Of a DNA stretch of 64,000 nt, positions 30,962 through 39,475 are shown in pieces. The stretch lies in assembly GCA_023388715.1 (NCBI GenBank), contig JAEWFT010000024.1, positions 1 through 64,000 of the forward strand, written 5' to 3'. The position numbers and the translations under genes were made by a program. The notes beneath the pieces are model-generated. The model did not search any database. It was not told where the DNA came from and saw only the letters and a program-made list of their open reading frames with translations. Origin of the DNA: Pseudomonadota bacterium. Lineage in GTDB: Bacteria > Pseudomonadota > Gammaproteobacteria > Xanthomonadales > Xanthomonadaceae. Each line of letters starts with the position of its first letter. The stretch's first letter is position 1.

Positions 30962-32184
30962 CCCCGCGCCGTGAAGCGCCGGAGTCTGGCCCACGCCCCG
31001 TGCTCCGTGATCCAGCCGGCGTACGCGCGATACACCGGATCTTTCATCAGCATCCGCTCCTCGGACTTGGCGCGAACCCAGTAGATGCCGCCGATTGCCG
31101 CCAGCGCCAGGCTGTTGGCGAGCGCGGCTTGCCAGCCTAGCGGTGACACGAACGGGATCGAAATCAGCCACCACGCGGCGTTTTTGGCGAGGTAGGAAGG
31201 ATGCTTGGTGTAGCGGTACGGGCCGCTGGTAATGATGCCGCGATGGGTGAGATTGGAGAAGCGAAGACCGAATGAAACCGTAGCCCAGACGTAGATCGCC
31301 ATGCTCAGCAGGCAAGCGCTTCCCCACGCTGCGGCGAGCCAAGGGCTCCCTGCCATCCAGTCATTCCACTCGAAGCCGTCGCGGTAAGCCAGCCATTGGT
31401 GGAGCACAACCAAGTTGAAGGGCGGGTAGCAAACCAGTGCGGCGCACCAGCCCAGCAGAGTGGGTTCGGCTCGGCGGATGTGGGCCTGGATGCGGCGGCT
31501 GGTGGACATATAGCCAACCGTGGCGAATGCGGTGTCCACCGCGAACAGCAATTGGTAGGCCAATGCGAACAGCAGCGCAAACCCCGTGGCCGAAGACAGC
31601 GGCTCCCGGAAGGTCGCCAGGAAGACATAGCAGCTGCCAGCCATGAGCGGCAGATAGAAGGCCTTTACCAGCCATCCGAGGAACGCCTGGAGGTCACCGG
31701 GGCGGCGGCGCGCGCGCAGGCCCCGCAACAACGCAAGTCCCACGCGTTCCACGCTGTCCAGGCCACGCGATGGGGAGCGCAACAGGATCCATCCCATCCA
31801 CGCCGCGGCGGCCGCCAGCAACGGCAGCAGCATGTTGTCGACGACAGGGCGCGCGGGCGTACTCCGGAACAGCGAGAGAGTGAGCGTAAACAGAGCGCAA
31901 AGCGCGACCAAGCCCGCAACCCGCAGGGCCTTGCGCTTCTCGTTGGGACGCCCGAGAGGGCGGCGATGACCCGAAAAGCGTCGCAGTTCCAGGCACCACA
32001 TTGGGGCGGCGGTGGCGCCCAGCAGGACCAAAGTGGCCAGCATTGGACCCACGTGGGTCAGCTGGATCAACCCCACGGCCAACAGCGTGCCGGCGACGCC
32101 AGCCAGCGCGATGGGCTGCGGCGTGATGCTGGCAGGCAAAAAAACGGAAGGAGAGCCGAAGCTCTCCTTCCTTGACGCGGACAC
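30958..32184 (-). CDS. ICMT/PEMT-like integral membrane methyltransferase
   Basis: Up to 408 aa with eight to ten hydrophobic segments. The C-terminal part has ITSGPYRYTKHPSYLAKN, the signature of isoprenylcysteine carboxyl methyltransferase and phospholipid methyltransferase-like proteins, so a SAM-dependent membrane methylase is likely; its substrate is unknown. The start is uncertain: the longest frame begins with GTG at 32184, but its first codons run through the pilA terminator. A start at the TTG in the T run or the ATG at 32043 (361 aa) is more plausible biologically. Coupled to the lipoprotein gene behind it. Confidence 0.7.
   Translation of the reverse strand: MSASRKESFGSPSVFLPASITPQPIALAGVAGTLLAVGLIQLTHVGPMLATLVLLGATAAPMWCLELRRFSGHRRPLGRPNEKRKALRVAGLVALCALFTLTLSLFRSTPARPVVDNMLLPLLAAAAAWMGWILLRSPSRGLDSVERVGLALLRGLRARRRPGDLQAFLGWLVKAFYLPLMAGSCYVFLATFREPLSSATGFALLFALAYQLLFAVDTAFATVGYMSTSRRIQAHIRRAEPTLLGWCAALVCYPPFNLVVLHQWLAYRDGFEWNDWMAGSPWLAAAWGSACLLSMAIYVWATVSFGLRFSNLTHRGIITSGPYRYTKHPSYLAKNAAWWLISIPFVSPLGWQAALANSLALAAIGGIYWVRAKSEERMLMKDPVYRAYAGWITEHGAWARLRRFTARG
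32138..32171 (-). terminator. Strong intrinsic terminator of pilA
   Basis: On the minus strand GGAAGGAGAGC, a TTCG tetraloop, GCTCTCCTTCC, then G and seven T. The 11-pair stem is perfect and lies 34 bases after the pilA stop. It should insulate the two following genes from the highly expressed pilA. Confidence 0.95.
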
Positions 32185-32204
32185 TTGAGTGTTCGTGAGA
32201 ACGG

Positions 32205-32669
32205 TCAGCCGCCGGTGGCGCCGCCAGCTGCAGCCGCAGCCGCAGCCGCAGCCGCGCCCTGGCAGGTCGCCGGACGGTACTTGGCGGGGACGGTGCCGCC
32301 GCAGACCCAGTCAACCTGACCATTCGCAGCCTTGGTGCCGGTCAGGGTAATGGTGTCGCCGGCGGCGACGGTGCCGCCGACCGCAGCAGTGGCAGTCGCG
32401 GTGATGACGCCATTCGAATAGGTCGTGCCGCCAACAAACTTCGACTGCTGGTTCTCAATGTTCGCGGTTGCCGGCATGCCCGCTGCGGAATCAGCAGCTG
32501 CCGCTTCCGCCACGGCCGTACGCGCACCGGAGGCGGCGGTGACGATTTCGGAGACGCGGGTCTTGACCAGGTAGTCTTGGTACGCCGGCAGCGCAATCGC
32601 GGCCAGAATGGCGATGATCGCCACGACGATCATCAGTTCGATCAGGGTAAAGCCCTGCTGCTTCTTCAT
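32205..32669 (-). CDS. pilA: Type IV major pilin PilA
   Basis: 154 aa. Class III signal MKKQQG cleaved before Phe7, followed by the classic FTLIELMIVVAIIAILAAIA helix with Glu at mature position 5. C123 and C136 near the end would form the D-region disulfide loop. After the second Cys there is an unusual low-complexity tail with ten alanines and GGATGG, encoded by GCAGCC-type hexamers. Ribosome-binding site AGGGGA seven bases before the ATG. Sigma-54 promoter and PilS/PilR genes are adjacent. Confidence 0.96.
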   Translation of the reverse strand: MKKQQGFTLIELMIVVAIIAILAAIALPAYQDYLVKTRVSEIVTAASGARTAVAEAAAADSAAGMPATANIENQQSKFVGGTTYSNGVITATATAAVGGTVAAGDTITLTGTKAANGQVDWVCGGTVPAKYRPATCQGAAAAAAAAAAGGATGG

Positions 32670-32769
32670 GGTGTTTCCCCTAGGGTTGGATGGGTCTTGC
32701 CACGTGCCTTGGGGCCGCTGTTCGGTCCTTCGGCAGCCATGCCACATCGGCACGTGCGGAAGTTATAAC

Positions 32770-32784
32770 GCAGGATGCGTGCCA
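32770..32784 (-). promoter_or_regulatory. Sigma-54 promoter of pilA
   Basis: The minus strand reads TGGCACG, CATC, CTGC, matching the -24/-12 consensus TGGCACG-N4-TTGC with exact GG-N10-GC spacing and one mismatch. Predicted start near 32758, giving an 89-nt leader. RpoN-dependent pilA transcription activated by PilR is well established in Pseudomonas. Confidence 0.88.
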
Positions 32785-32798
32785 TGTATGGGGAATGA

Positions 32799-32896
32799 TC
32801 ACGAACTGTTCACGGCGGGATTCTGGTCACGGAATTGGGAGATGCCGCGGGTGTCATGCCGACGCTGCGGGTCACTTAGTGACCAAATCGTTCACC
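32799..32896 (-). promoter_or_regulatory. Array of TCAC boxes with palindrome, likely PilR enhancer
   Basis: Between the sigma-54 promoter and pilR there are TCAC boxes at 32799, 32810, 32827, 32872 and 32892 and a TCAT at 32854. GGTCACT-T-AGTGACC (32870-32884) is a perfect 15-base palindrome centred near -119 from the predicted pilA start. Position and repetition suit an enhancer for a sigma-54 activator; that PilR binds here is inference. Confidence 0.5.
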
Positions 32897-32930
32897 TGTA
32901 TTCCGTTGGGCAGCCGACTCTGTCAAAAGC

Positions 32931-32956
32931 TTCGCGCCTGAAGGCGCTCCCACAGG
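32931..32956 (-). repeat. Single REP element downstream of pilR
   Basis: On the minus strand the core reads TGTGGGAGCGCCTTCAGGCG followed by CGAA. It has the same GTGGGAGCG head as the copies near 25000 but a GCGCCT/AGGCGC stem. It lies 19 bases after the pilR stop. Confidence 0.8.
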
Positions 32957-32974
32957 GCGCGCGGGGCGGGGGGC

Positions 32975-34384
32975 TCAGTCGATCCCCAGCTTCTTCAACT
33001 TGTAGCGCAGCGCGCGGAAGGTAATGCCCAGCTGCGCCGCGGCCTTGGTCTTGTTGTAGCGGTTGTCCTGCAGCGCCTGTTCGATGGCCTTGCGCTCGAT
33101 TTCCTCGATGAAGCTGGGCAGGGCGCTGCTGCCGGATTCGCGCGGGTCGATCTGGCTGGGGTCCAGCTGGGCCGCGGCCGCGGCCTGCGCGGCCGGGCTG
33201 GGGCGGATGTCGGGCAGGTGCAGGTCGGCGGCGTGGATGCGGTCGCCATCGGCCAGGGCGAAGGCGCGCTCCAGGATGTTCTCCAGCTCGCGCACGTTGC
33301 CGGGGAAGGAATAGCGGGAGAGCGCCTCCAGCGCATCGGGGGCGAGGGTGGGGCGCAGCCGGCGCTGGCCGTTGCCCAGACGCTCGAGGATGGCGTCGGC
33401 CAGCAGCGGCAGGTCCTCGCGACGCTCGCGCAGCGGGGGCACCCGCAGTTCGATCACGTTGATGCGGTAATACAGGTCGTGGCGGAAGCGGCCTTCGTCG
33501 ACCAGCGCGGCCAGGTTTTTGTGGGTGGCGGACAGGATCCGCACGTCCACCGGCACCTCGCCTTGGGCGCCGACCGGGCGCACGCATTTTTCCTGGATCG
33601 CGCGCAGCAGCTTGACCTGCATCGAAAGCGGCAGCTCGGCGATCTCGTCCAGGAACAGGGTGCCGCCTTCGGCCGCCTGGAACAGGCCGGGCTTGTCGGC
33701 GTGGGCGCCGGTGAAGCTGCCCTTGCGGTGGCCGAAGAACTCGCTTTCCATCAGCTCGGCCGGGATCGCGCCGCAGTTGACCGGGATGAACGGCGCGGCG
33801 GCGCGGGCGCCTTCGGCATGGATGGTGCGCGCCACCAGCTCCTTGCCGACGCCGGACTCTCCGGTGATGTAGATCGGCGCCTGGCTGCGCGCGACCTTGG
33901 CGAGGGTGCCGCGCAGCGCTTCCATCGCCGGCGACTGCCCGAGAAGGCCGCTGGTCAGGCCGGCGGCGGTGGGCGGCGCGGCGGCCGCATTGGCGATGCC
34001 CATGCCGAGGTTGAGCGCGTGCTGGACCAGCCCGCGCAGCACGGTCAGGTCCACCGGCTTGCTGACGAAATCGAAGGCGCCGGCCTTGAGCGCATCCACC
34101 GCCGCTTCCTGGTTGCCGAAGGCGGTGATCACCGCCACCGGGGTATTGGGGTAGAGCTGGGTGATCTCACGCACCAGCTCGATGCCGGAACCGTCGGTCA
34201 GCCGCATGTCGGTCAGGCACAGCGCGTACTGGTGGTGGCGCAGCAGGTTGCGCGCGTCGTGCAGGGACGAGGCGGTGTCGCACTTCAGCCCCATCCGCCC
34301 GAGGGTCAGGACCAGCAGTTCGCGGATGTCGCGCTCGTCATCGACGATCAGGGCGGTGGCGGCGGGATTGCGGACGGTGGTCAT
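32975..34384 (-). CDS. pilR: Sigma-54 dependent response regulator PilR
   Basis: 469 aa NtrC-type activator. Receiver domain (about 10-125) with phospho-acceptor Asp59 in LTDMRLTDG; AAA+ domain with Walker A GESGVGKE, the sigma-54 contact loop GSFTGA and Walker B GGTLFLDEI; C-terminal Fis-type helix-turn-helix ending in TKAAAQLGITFRALRYKLKKLGI. It should activate pilA from the sigma-54 promoter just past its 3' end. The start is 55 bases after the pilS stop. Confidence 0.96.
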   Translation of the reverse strand: MTTVRNPAATALIVDDERDIRELLVLTLGRMGLKCDTASSLHDARNLLRHHQYALCLTDMRLTDGSGIELVREITQLYPNTPVAVITAFGNQEAAVDALKAGAFDFVSKPVDLTVLRGLVQHALNLGMGIANAAAAPPTAAGLTSGLLGQSPAMEALRGTLAKVARSQAPIYITGESGVGKELVARTIHAEGARAAAPFIPVNCGAIPAELMESEFFGHRKGSFTGAHADKPGLFQAAEGGTLFLDEIAELPLSMQVKLLRAIQEKCVRPVGAQGEVPVDVRILSATHKNLAALVDEGRFRHDLYYRINVIELRVPPLRERREDLPLLADAILERLGNGQRRLRPTLAPDALEALSRYSFPGNVRELENILERAFALADGDRIHAADLHLPDIRPSPAAQAAAAAQLDPSQIDPRESGSSALPSFIEEIERKAIEQALQDNRYNKTKAAAQLGITFRALRYKLKKLGID

Positions 34385-34439
34385 CACCGCACGATAACCG
34401 GTGGCCGTGCAGGGGCCAAGTGCGACCCGCCACGACAGC

Positions 34440-36041
34440 TCAGGGCACCCCGGTACCGATGGCGCGCACGCCCGCCAGGCGGATCCGGAAACAGGCGCCG
34501 CCCGCCGGCACCGGCACGTAGGCGAGGTGGGCCTGGTTGGCCAGGCACAGCTCGCGGGCGATGTAGAGGCCCAGCCCGGTGCCGTGCTCGGAAGTGGTGT
34601 AGAACGGGCTGAACAGGCGGGTGGCGACCTGGTCGGGGATGCCGGGGCCGCGGTCGGTGACGTCCAGCAGCGGCGCGCCACGCTCGTCCAGGTGCACGTG
34701 CAGCGCGATCCGCGCGGTCTGGCCGGGCAGTCGCCCGTACACCAGCGCGTTGTGCACCAGCACGGTCACCACCTGGTGCAGCTGGCGCGGGTCCACCATC
34801 GCCATCACCGCCGACGACGGCACGCGGGCTTCGAGCGTGGCCTGCTCCAGCGGCTGGCTGCGCTGCCAGTCGGCCACGAAGTCGCGGGCGAAGGCCGCCA
34901 GTTCCACGTGCTGCGGCTGCGCGCGCTCGCGCCGGGCCAGGCCCAGCACGTTCTCGATGATGCCGTTCATGCGCAGGGTCTGCTGGTGGATGATCTCCAG
35001 CAGCCGGCGGTCGGCCTCGATGATGTCCTGCGATTCCTCCAGCAGCTGGGTGGCGTAGCTGATCGCCGCCAGCGGGTTGCGGATCTCGTGCGCGAGGCTG
35101 GCGGAAAAGCGGCCGAGGGTGGCCAAGGTCAGGGTTTCGGCGCGGCGCGAGGCCAGCTCCGCATCGTCGAGGAACACCAGCACCTGCTCGCCGTCGCCCA
35201 GCAGGCGGGTGAAGCGCGGCAGCACCTCGGGCAGGTCGGGTTGCAGGGTGAGCGGGGTGGGGTCGATGCGGTCGCTGGCCTGCCAGGCCTGCAGCCGCCG
35301 CGCCAGCGCCGGGGCGGCGGTGGCCAGGCTGCGGTGGCCGTCGCCGGCCTCGCCCAGGTGCAGCATCGCTGCCTCGTTGGCCAGCCGGATCTCGCCCTCG
35401 CTGCCCACCAGCACCACGCCGGTGCGCATGCGGCGGATGATCAGTTCGCTGACCTCGGCCAGGTTGGCGACCTGGGTGCCGCGCTCCTCGGCCAGCGCCT
35501 CGCTGCTGCGCAACTGGCGCCCGAGCATGCTGGTCAGTGCGGCAATGGCGACGTAGCTGACGCAGAACATCACCAGCTCGGCGATGCGCTCGCCGGCGTC
35601 GCCCTCGAGCAGGCCGGCCCACAGCGACTGCAGGGTGACCGCGAGCGCCGCCAGCACCGCCGCCACCAGGCCCATGCGCAGCGGCATCAGCAGCGAGGCG
35701 GCGCCGACGTTGAACACCAGCAGCATGGCGATGCCGGCGGCCAGGTCGGGGATGGCCACCATCGCGAGCGTGGCCGCGGTGATGTCGATCGCGATGCCTA
35801 CGCCGGCCTGGGTACCGATCCGCCCATGGCGGCCGCTGACGAACAGCGCCACCGCCGCCAGCAGGTACAGCCCGGCGATCCAGCGGGCAAGCTCGGGGTG
35901 GCGCGGCGCGCCCAGCAGGTCGCCGAACGGGCTGAACACCGTCAGGCACAGCAGCGAGGCTTCCAGCACCCGGTACAGGGTGAAAAAGTACAGCTCCCGG
36001 CGGATCGCGGCGTTCGGCGGCGGGGCGGGGGGCGGGGCCAT
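34440..36041 (-). CDS. pilS: Sensor histidine kinase PilS
   Basis: 533 aa (P. aeruginosa PilS 530). Six membrane segments in the first 180 residues, a PAS-like domain (about 195-300), the phosphorylated His318 in SLAHEIRNPLAA, and the ATPase domain with GTGLGLYIAREL. PilS senses pilin in the membrane and phosphorylates PilR. The ATG is followed by a Pro-rich start; a CATACT -10-like element lies seven bases upstream, so the transcript leader may be very short. Confidence 0.95.
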   Translation of the reverse strand: MAPPPAPPPNAAIRRELYFFTLYRVLEASLLCLTVFSPFGDLLGAPRHPELARWIAGLYLLAAVALFVSGRHGRIGTQAGVGIAIDITAATLAMVAIPDLAAGIAMLLVFNVGAASLLMPLRMGLVAAVLAALAVTLQSLWAGLLEGDAGERIAELVMFCVSYVAIAALTSMLGRQLRSSEALAEERGTQVANLAEVSELIIRRMRTGVVLVGSEGEIRLANEAAMLHLGEAGDGHRSLATAAPALARRLQAWQASDRIDPTPLTLQPDLPEVLPRFTRLLGDGEQVLVFLDDAELASRRAETLTLATLGRFSASLAHEIRNPLAAISYATQLLEESQDIIEADRRLLEIIHQQTLRMNGIIENVLGLARRERAQPQHVELAAFARDFVADWQRSQPLEQATLEARVPSSAVMAMVDPRQLHQVVTVLVHNALVYGRLPGQTARIALHVHLDERGAPLLDVTDRGPGIPDQVATRLFSPFYTTSEHGTGLGLYIARELCLANQAHLAYVPVPAGGACFRIRLAGVRAIGTGVP

Positions 36042-36097
36042 TGGCCGGAGTATGCGGGATCGCCGCGGGCCGCAAAGCGTGATGCGCCGCAACACGC

Positions 36098-36103
36098 TAA
36101 AAT
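36098..36103 (+). promoter_or_regulatory. Candidate -10 of the sucCD promoter
   Basis: TAAAAT lies 61 bases before the sucC ATG in the divergent pilS-sucC space (36042-36164). No good -35 is visible at 17 bases spacing. Confidence 0.3.
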
Positions 36104-36164
36104 GGCGGGCCGCCTGCCTCCCTGCCGGGACCGCATGGCGCTTTCGTCCTCTACCGGGTGACCC

Positions 36165-37334
36165 ATGAACTTCCACGAATACCAGGCCAAGCAGCTGTTC
36201 GGCGACTACGGCATTGCCGTCCCCAAGGGCAAGGTGGCCCATTCCCCCGATGAAGCGGTCACCGCCGCCAAGGAGATCGGTGGCGACTTCTGGGTGGTCA
36301 AGGCGCAGATCCACGCCGGCGGCCGCGGCAAGGCCGGCGGCGTCAAGCTGTGCAAGACCCTGGACGAGGTGCGCGAGAACGCCAAGGCGATGCTCGGCAC
36401 GAAGATGGCGACCTACCAGACCGCCGGCGTCGAGCTGCCGGTCGATTCGGTGCTGGTGACCCAGGCCACCGACATCGCCAACGAGCTGTACCTGTCGGTG
36501 CTGGTGGATCGCGCAACGCAGACGGTGACCTTCATTGCCTCGGCCGAAGGCGGCATGGACATCGAACAGGTTGCCGCCGAGAAGCCTGACGCGATCAAGA
36601 CCCTGCACGTGGACTTCGTCGAAGGCCTGCAGCCCTACCAGACCCGCGACCTCGGCTTCGCGCTGGGCCTCAATGCCAAGCAGGTCGGCCAGCTGTCGAA
36701 GATCATGCTGGGGCTGTACAAGCTGTTCAACGACAAGGACCTGGCGCTGGTCGAGCTGAACCCGCTGGCGATCCTCACCGACGGCTCGCTGGCCGTGCTC
36801 GACGGCAAGATCAATTCCGACGACAACGCCAACTTCCGCCACGCCGAGCTGGTCGCCATGCGCGATACCCGCCAGGAAGACGAGACCGAAGTGCTGGCGT
36901 CCAAGTACGACCTCAACTACGTGACCATGGACGGCAACATCGCCTGCATGGTGAACGGTGCAGGCCTTGCGATGGCGACGATGGACGTCATCAAGCTGGA
37001 AGGCGGCGAGCCGGCCAACTTCCTCGACGTCGGCGGCGGCGCCAACAAGGAAAAGGTGACCGAGGCGTTCAAGCTGATCCTGCGCTCACCCACGGTCAAG
37101 GCGATCTTCGTCAACATCTTCGGCGGCATCGTCCGCTGCGACATGATCGCCGAGGGCATCATCGCGGCGGTCAAGGAAGTGGGCGTCAAGGTGCCGGTGA
37201 TCGTGCGCCTGGAAGGTACCAACGTGGAAGCCGGCAAGAAGCTGCTGGCCGAATCGGGCCTGGCGATCACCCCGGCCGACGACATCAACGATGGCGCGAA
37301 GAAGGCGGTTGCGGCGGTCGCCAAGGCGGCCTGA
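36165..37334 (+). CDS. sucC: Succinyl-CoA ligase beta subunit SucC
   Basis: 389 aa ATP-grasp subunit (E. coli 388). With SucD it makes succinate and ATP/GTP from succinyl-CoA in the TCA cycle. N-terminal MNFHEYQAKQLF, the ATP-grasp segment VKAQIHAGGRGKAGGVK, and the C-terminal FLDVGGGA and NIFGGIVRCD motifs are intact. Followed by a REP pair and sucD. Confidence 0.98.
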   Translation: MNFHEYQAKQLFGDYGIAVPKGKVAHSPDEAVTAAKEIGGDFWVVKAQIHAGGRGKAGGVKLCKTLDEVRENAKAMLGTKMATYQTAGVELPVDSVLVTQATDIANELYLSVLVDRATQTVTFIASAEGGMDIEQVAAEKPDAIKTLHVDFVEGLQPYQTRDLGFALGLNAKQVGQLSKIMLGLYKLFNDKDLALVELNPLAILTDGSLAVLDGKINSDDNANFRHAELVAMRDTRQEDETEVLASKYDLNYVTMDGNIACMVNGAGLAMATMDVIKLEGGEPANFLDVGGGANKEKVTEAFKLILRSPTVKAIFVNIFGGIVRCDMIAEGIIAAVKEVGVKVPVIVRLEGTNVEAGKKLLAESGLAITPADDINDGAKKAVAAVAKAA

Positions 37335-37346
37335 CGTCACGACACC

Positions 37347-37417
37347 TGTAGGAGCGGCCCATGGCCGCGACCCGCAGGCCACGATTCCCCAGGTCGCGCC
37401 CATGGGGCGCTCCTACA
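37347..37417. repeat. Inverted pair of REP elements between sucC and sucD
   Basis: TGTAGGAGCGGCCCATGGCC plus GCGACC (37347-37372) faces its inverse ending in GCGCTCCTACA (37392-37417) across 19 bases. Each arm has its own small stem, so the transcript can fold into two hairpins or one long one. This lies in the middle of the sucCD operon, 12 bases after the sucC stop, and may set the relative stability of the two messages. Confidence 0.88.
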
Positions 37418-37440
37418 AAGGCATTCCGAAGGATTTTCCA

Positions 37441-38316
37441 ATGGCCGTTTTGATCGACAACAACACCAAGGTGCTGGTGCAGGGCTTCACCGGCTCGCAG
37501 GGCACCTTCCACGCGCAGCAGATGCTCGACTACGGCACCAAGGTCGTGGGCGGCGTGACCCCGGGCAAGGGCGGCACCGAGCACCTGGGCCTGCCGGTGT
37601 TCGACACCATGAAGCAGGCGGTGGACGCCACCGGCGCCGATGCCTCGGTCATCTACGTACCGCCGCCGTTCGCGGCCGACGCGATCCTGGAAGCGGCCGA
37701 TGCCGGGATCAAGGTCATCGTCTGCATCACCGAGGGCATCCCGGTGCTGGACATGATGCGGGTCAAGAACGTGCTCAAGCAGTACCCGGGCACCGTGCTG
37801 GTCGGCCCCAACTGCCCCGGCGTGATCACCCCGGGCCAGTGCAAGATCGGCATCATGCCGGGCCACATCCACATGCCCGGCAAGATCGGCATCGTCTCGC
37901 GCAGCGGCACCCTGACCTACGAGGCGGTCAAGCAGACCACCGACGCGGGCCTTGGCCAGTCGACCTGCATCGGCATCGGCGGCGACCCGATCAACGGCAC
38001 CAACTTCATTGACGCGCTGAAGCTGTTCCAGGACGACCCGCAGACGGAGGGCATCATCATGGTCGGCGAGATCGGCGGCAGCGCCGAGGAAGAGGCGGCC
38101 GAGTACATCGCCCAGCACGTGACCAAGCCGGTGGTCGGCTTCATCGCCGGCGCCAGCGCCCCCAAGGGCAAGCGCATGGGCCATGCCGGCGCGATCGCTT
38201 CCGGCGGCTCCGGCACGGCGGAAGGCAAGTTTGCCGCGATGGAAGCCGCGGGCGTCACCACGGTGAAGTCGCCGGGCGACCTCGGCGCGGCGATCGCGAA
38301 GCGCCTGGCGAAGTAA
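37441..38316 (+). CDS. sucD: Succinyl-CoA ligase alpha subunit SucD
   Basis: 291 aa (E. coli 289). CoA-binding Rossmann domain with GFTGSQGTFHAQQM at the start; the phosphorylated active-site His is in MGHAGAIASGGSG. Ribosome-binding site AAGGA eight to nine bases before the ATG. The ATG at 37441 gives the family N terminus; reading further upstream would run through the REP pair. Confidence 0.98.
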   Translation: MAVLIDNNTKVLVQGFTGSQGTFHAQQMLDYGTKVVGGVTPGKGGTEHLGLPVFDTMKQAVDATGADASVIYVPPPFAADAILEAADAGIKVIVCITEGIPVLDMMRVKNVLKQYPGTVLVGPNCPGVITPGQCKIGIMPGHIHMPGKIGIVSRSGTLTYEAVKQTTDAGLGQSTCIGIGGDPINGTNFIDALKLFQDDPQTEGIIMVGEIGGSAEEEAAEYIAQHVTKPVVGFIAGASAPKGKRMGHAGAIASGGSGTAEGKFAAMEAAGVTTVKSPGDLGAAIAKRLAK

Positions 38317-38338
38317 GCCGGTCATCGCCTGATTGAAG

Positions 38339-38361
38339 AAGCCGCCTTAGGGCGGCTTTTT
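38339..38361 (+). terminator. Intrinsic terminator after sucD
   Basis: AAGCCGCC, loop TTAG, GGCGGCTT, continuing into a run of five T. It begins 23 bases after the sucD stop. Confidence 0.92.
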
Positions 38362-38407
38362 CGTTGGCCATGCGCGGCGTTGACGCGGCCGTCGGCATCG
38401 TCCGCGC

Positions 38408-39475
38408 ATGCCCAGCCGCACCGATCCCGCCACCGCCGCCGCCATCGCCTCCGCGCGCATGGGCGGTCTGCGCTATGTCAGCGACGACGACCCCGGCCTC
38501 TCGCGCCGGCGCACCGCCAGTGGCTTCCGCTACCTCGATCCCGACAACCGGCCGGTGCGCGACGAGGCCACCCTGCAACGCGTGCGTTCGCTGGCGATCC
38601 CGCCGGCGTACGAGGACGTGTGGATCTGCCGGCTGCCCGAGGGCCACCTGCAGGCGACCGGCCGTGATGCCCGCGGGCGCAAGCAGTACCGCTACCACCC
38701 GCGCTGGCGCGAGGTGCGCGATGGCCAGAAGTTCGGCCGCATCGAGGCGTTTGGTGCCGCCCTGCCGCGGCTGCGCCGGCGGCTGCGAAAGGACCTGGCG
38801 CAGCCCGGCTATCCGCGCAGCAAGGTCGCCGCGATCGTGGTCGCGGTGATGGCCGACACCCTGGTGCGGATCGGCAACGCCGGCTATGCGCGCAGCAACA
38901 AGTCGTATGGCCTGACCACGCTGCACAACCGCCACGTCCGCTTCCTGCGCGGCGGCCGCGCGCGGCTGCAGTTCCGTGGCAAGGGCGGCGTCGAGCACGA
39001 CATCGCGCTGGACGACGCGAAGCTGGCGAGGCTCGTGCGCGGCTGCCAGCAGCTGCCGGGGCAACACCTGTTCCAGTACCGCGACGACGATGGCAGCGTG
39101 CAGCGGGTCGATTCCGGGATGGTCAACGACTACCTGCGCGAGGCGATGGGCGAGGCCTTTACCGCCAAGGATTTCCGCACCTGGGGCGGCACCCTCGCCG
39201 CGATCCGGCTGCTGGCGGAGATGCCGTGGAACGAAGACGGCGCCAGCCAGCGGGCGATGGCCTCGATGCGCAAGTCTGTGGAGACCGAGGTGGCGCGCCA
39301 GCTGGGCAATACCCCGGCGGTGTGCCGCAAGTCCTACATCGACCCGCGCGTGTACGCGGCGTGGGAAACCGGCTGGCTGGCGCGGGCCTCGGCGGGGGTG
39401 CGCGGACCGCGCCAGTGGGAAGCGCTGGCGCTGCGGCTGTTGCAGCGGCGCGCCCCGGGTAGACTGCGGCAATGA
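38408..39475 (+). CDS. DNA topoisomerase IB (poxvirus-type)
   Basis: 355 aa. Bacterial type IB topoisomerase that nicks one strand through a 3'-phosphotyrosine and relaxes supercoils. N-terminal domain (about 20-110) with YVSDDDPG and FRYLDPD; catalytic domain with LVRIGNAGYARSNKSYGLTT, the KDFRTWGGT motif and Tyr310 in CRKSYIDPRVY. It overlaps nadE by four bases (ATGA), an odd pairing of functions. No clear promoter was seen in the 46 bases after the sucD terminator. Confidence 0.92.
   Translation: MPSRTDPATAAAIASARMGGLRYVSDDDPGLSRRRTASGFRYLDPDNRPVRDEATLQRVRSLAIPPAYEDVWICRLPEGHLQATGRDARGRKQYRYHPRWREVRDGQKFGRIEAFGAALPRLRRRLRKDLAQPGYPRSKVAAIVVAVMADTLVRIGNAGYARSNKSYGLTTLHNRHVRFLRGGRARLQFRGKGGVEHDIALDDAKLARLVRGCQQLPGQHLFQYRDDDGSVQRVDSGMVNDYLREAMGEAFTAKDFRTWGGTLAAIRLLAEMPWNEDGASQRAMASMRKSVETEVARQLGNTPAVCRKSYIDPRVYAAWETGWLARASAGVRGPRQWEALALRLLQRRAPGRLRQ

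Noticed and set aside
32685..32720. A second sigma-54 promoter near AAGGCACGTGGCAAGA before pilA
   Set aside because: The -12 element reads GA instead of GC and the -24 flank is wrong; the site at 32770-32784 is far better.
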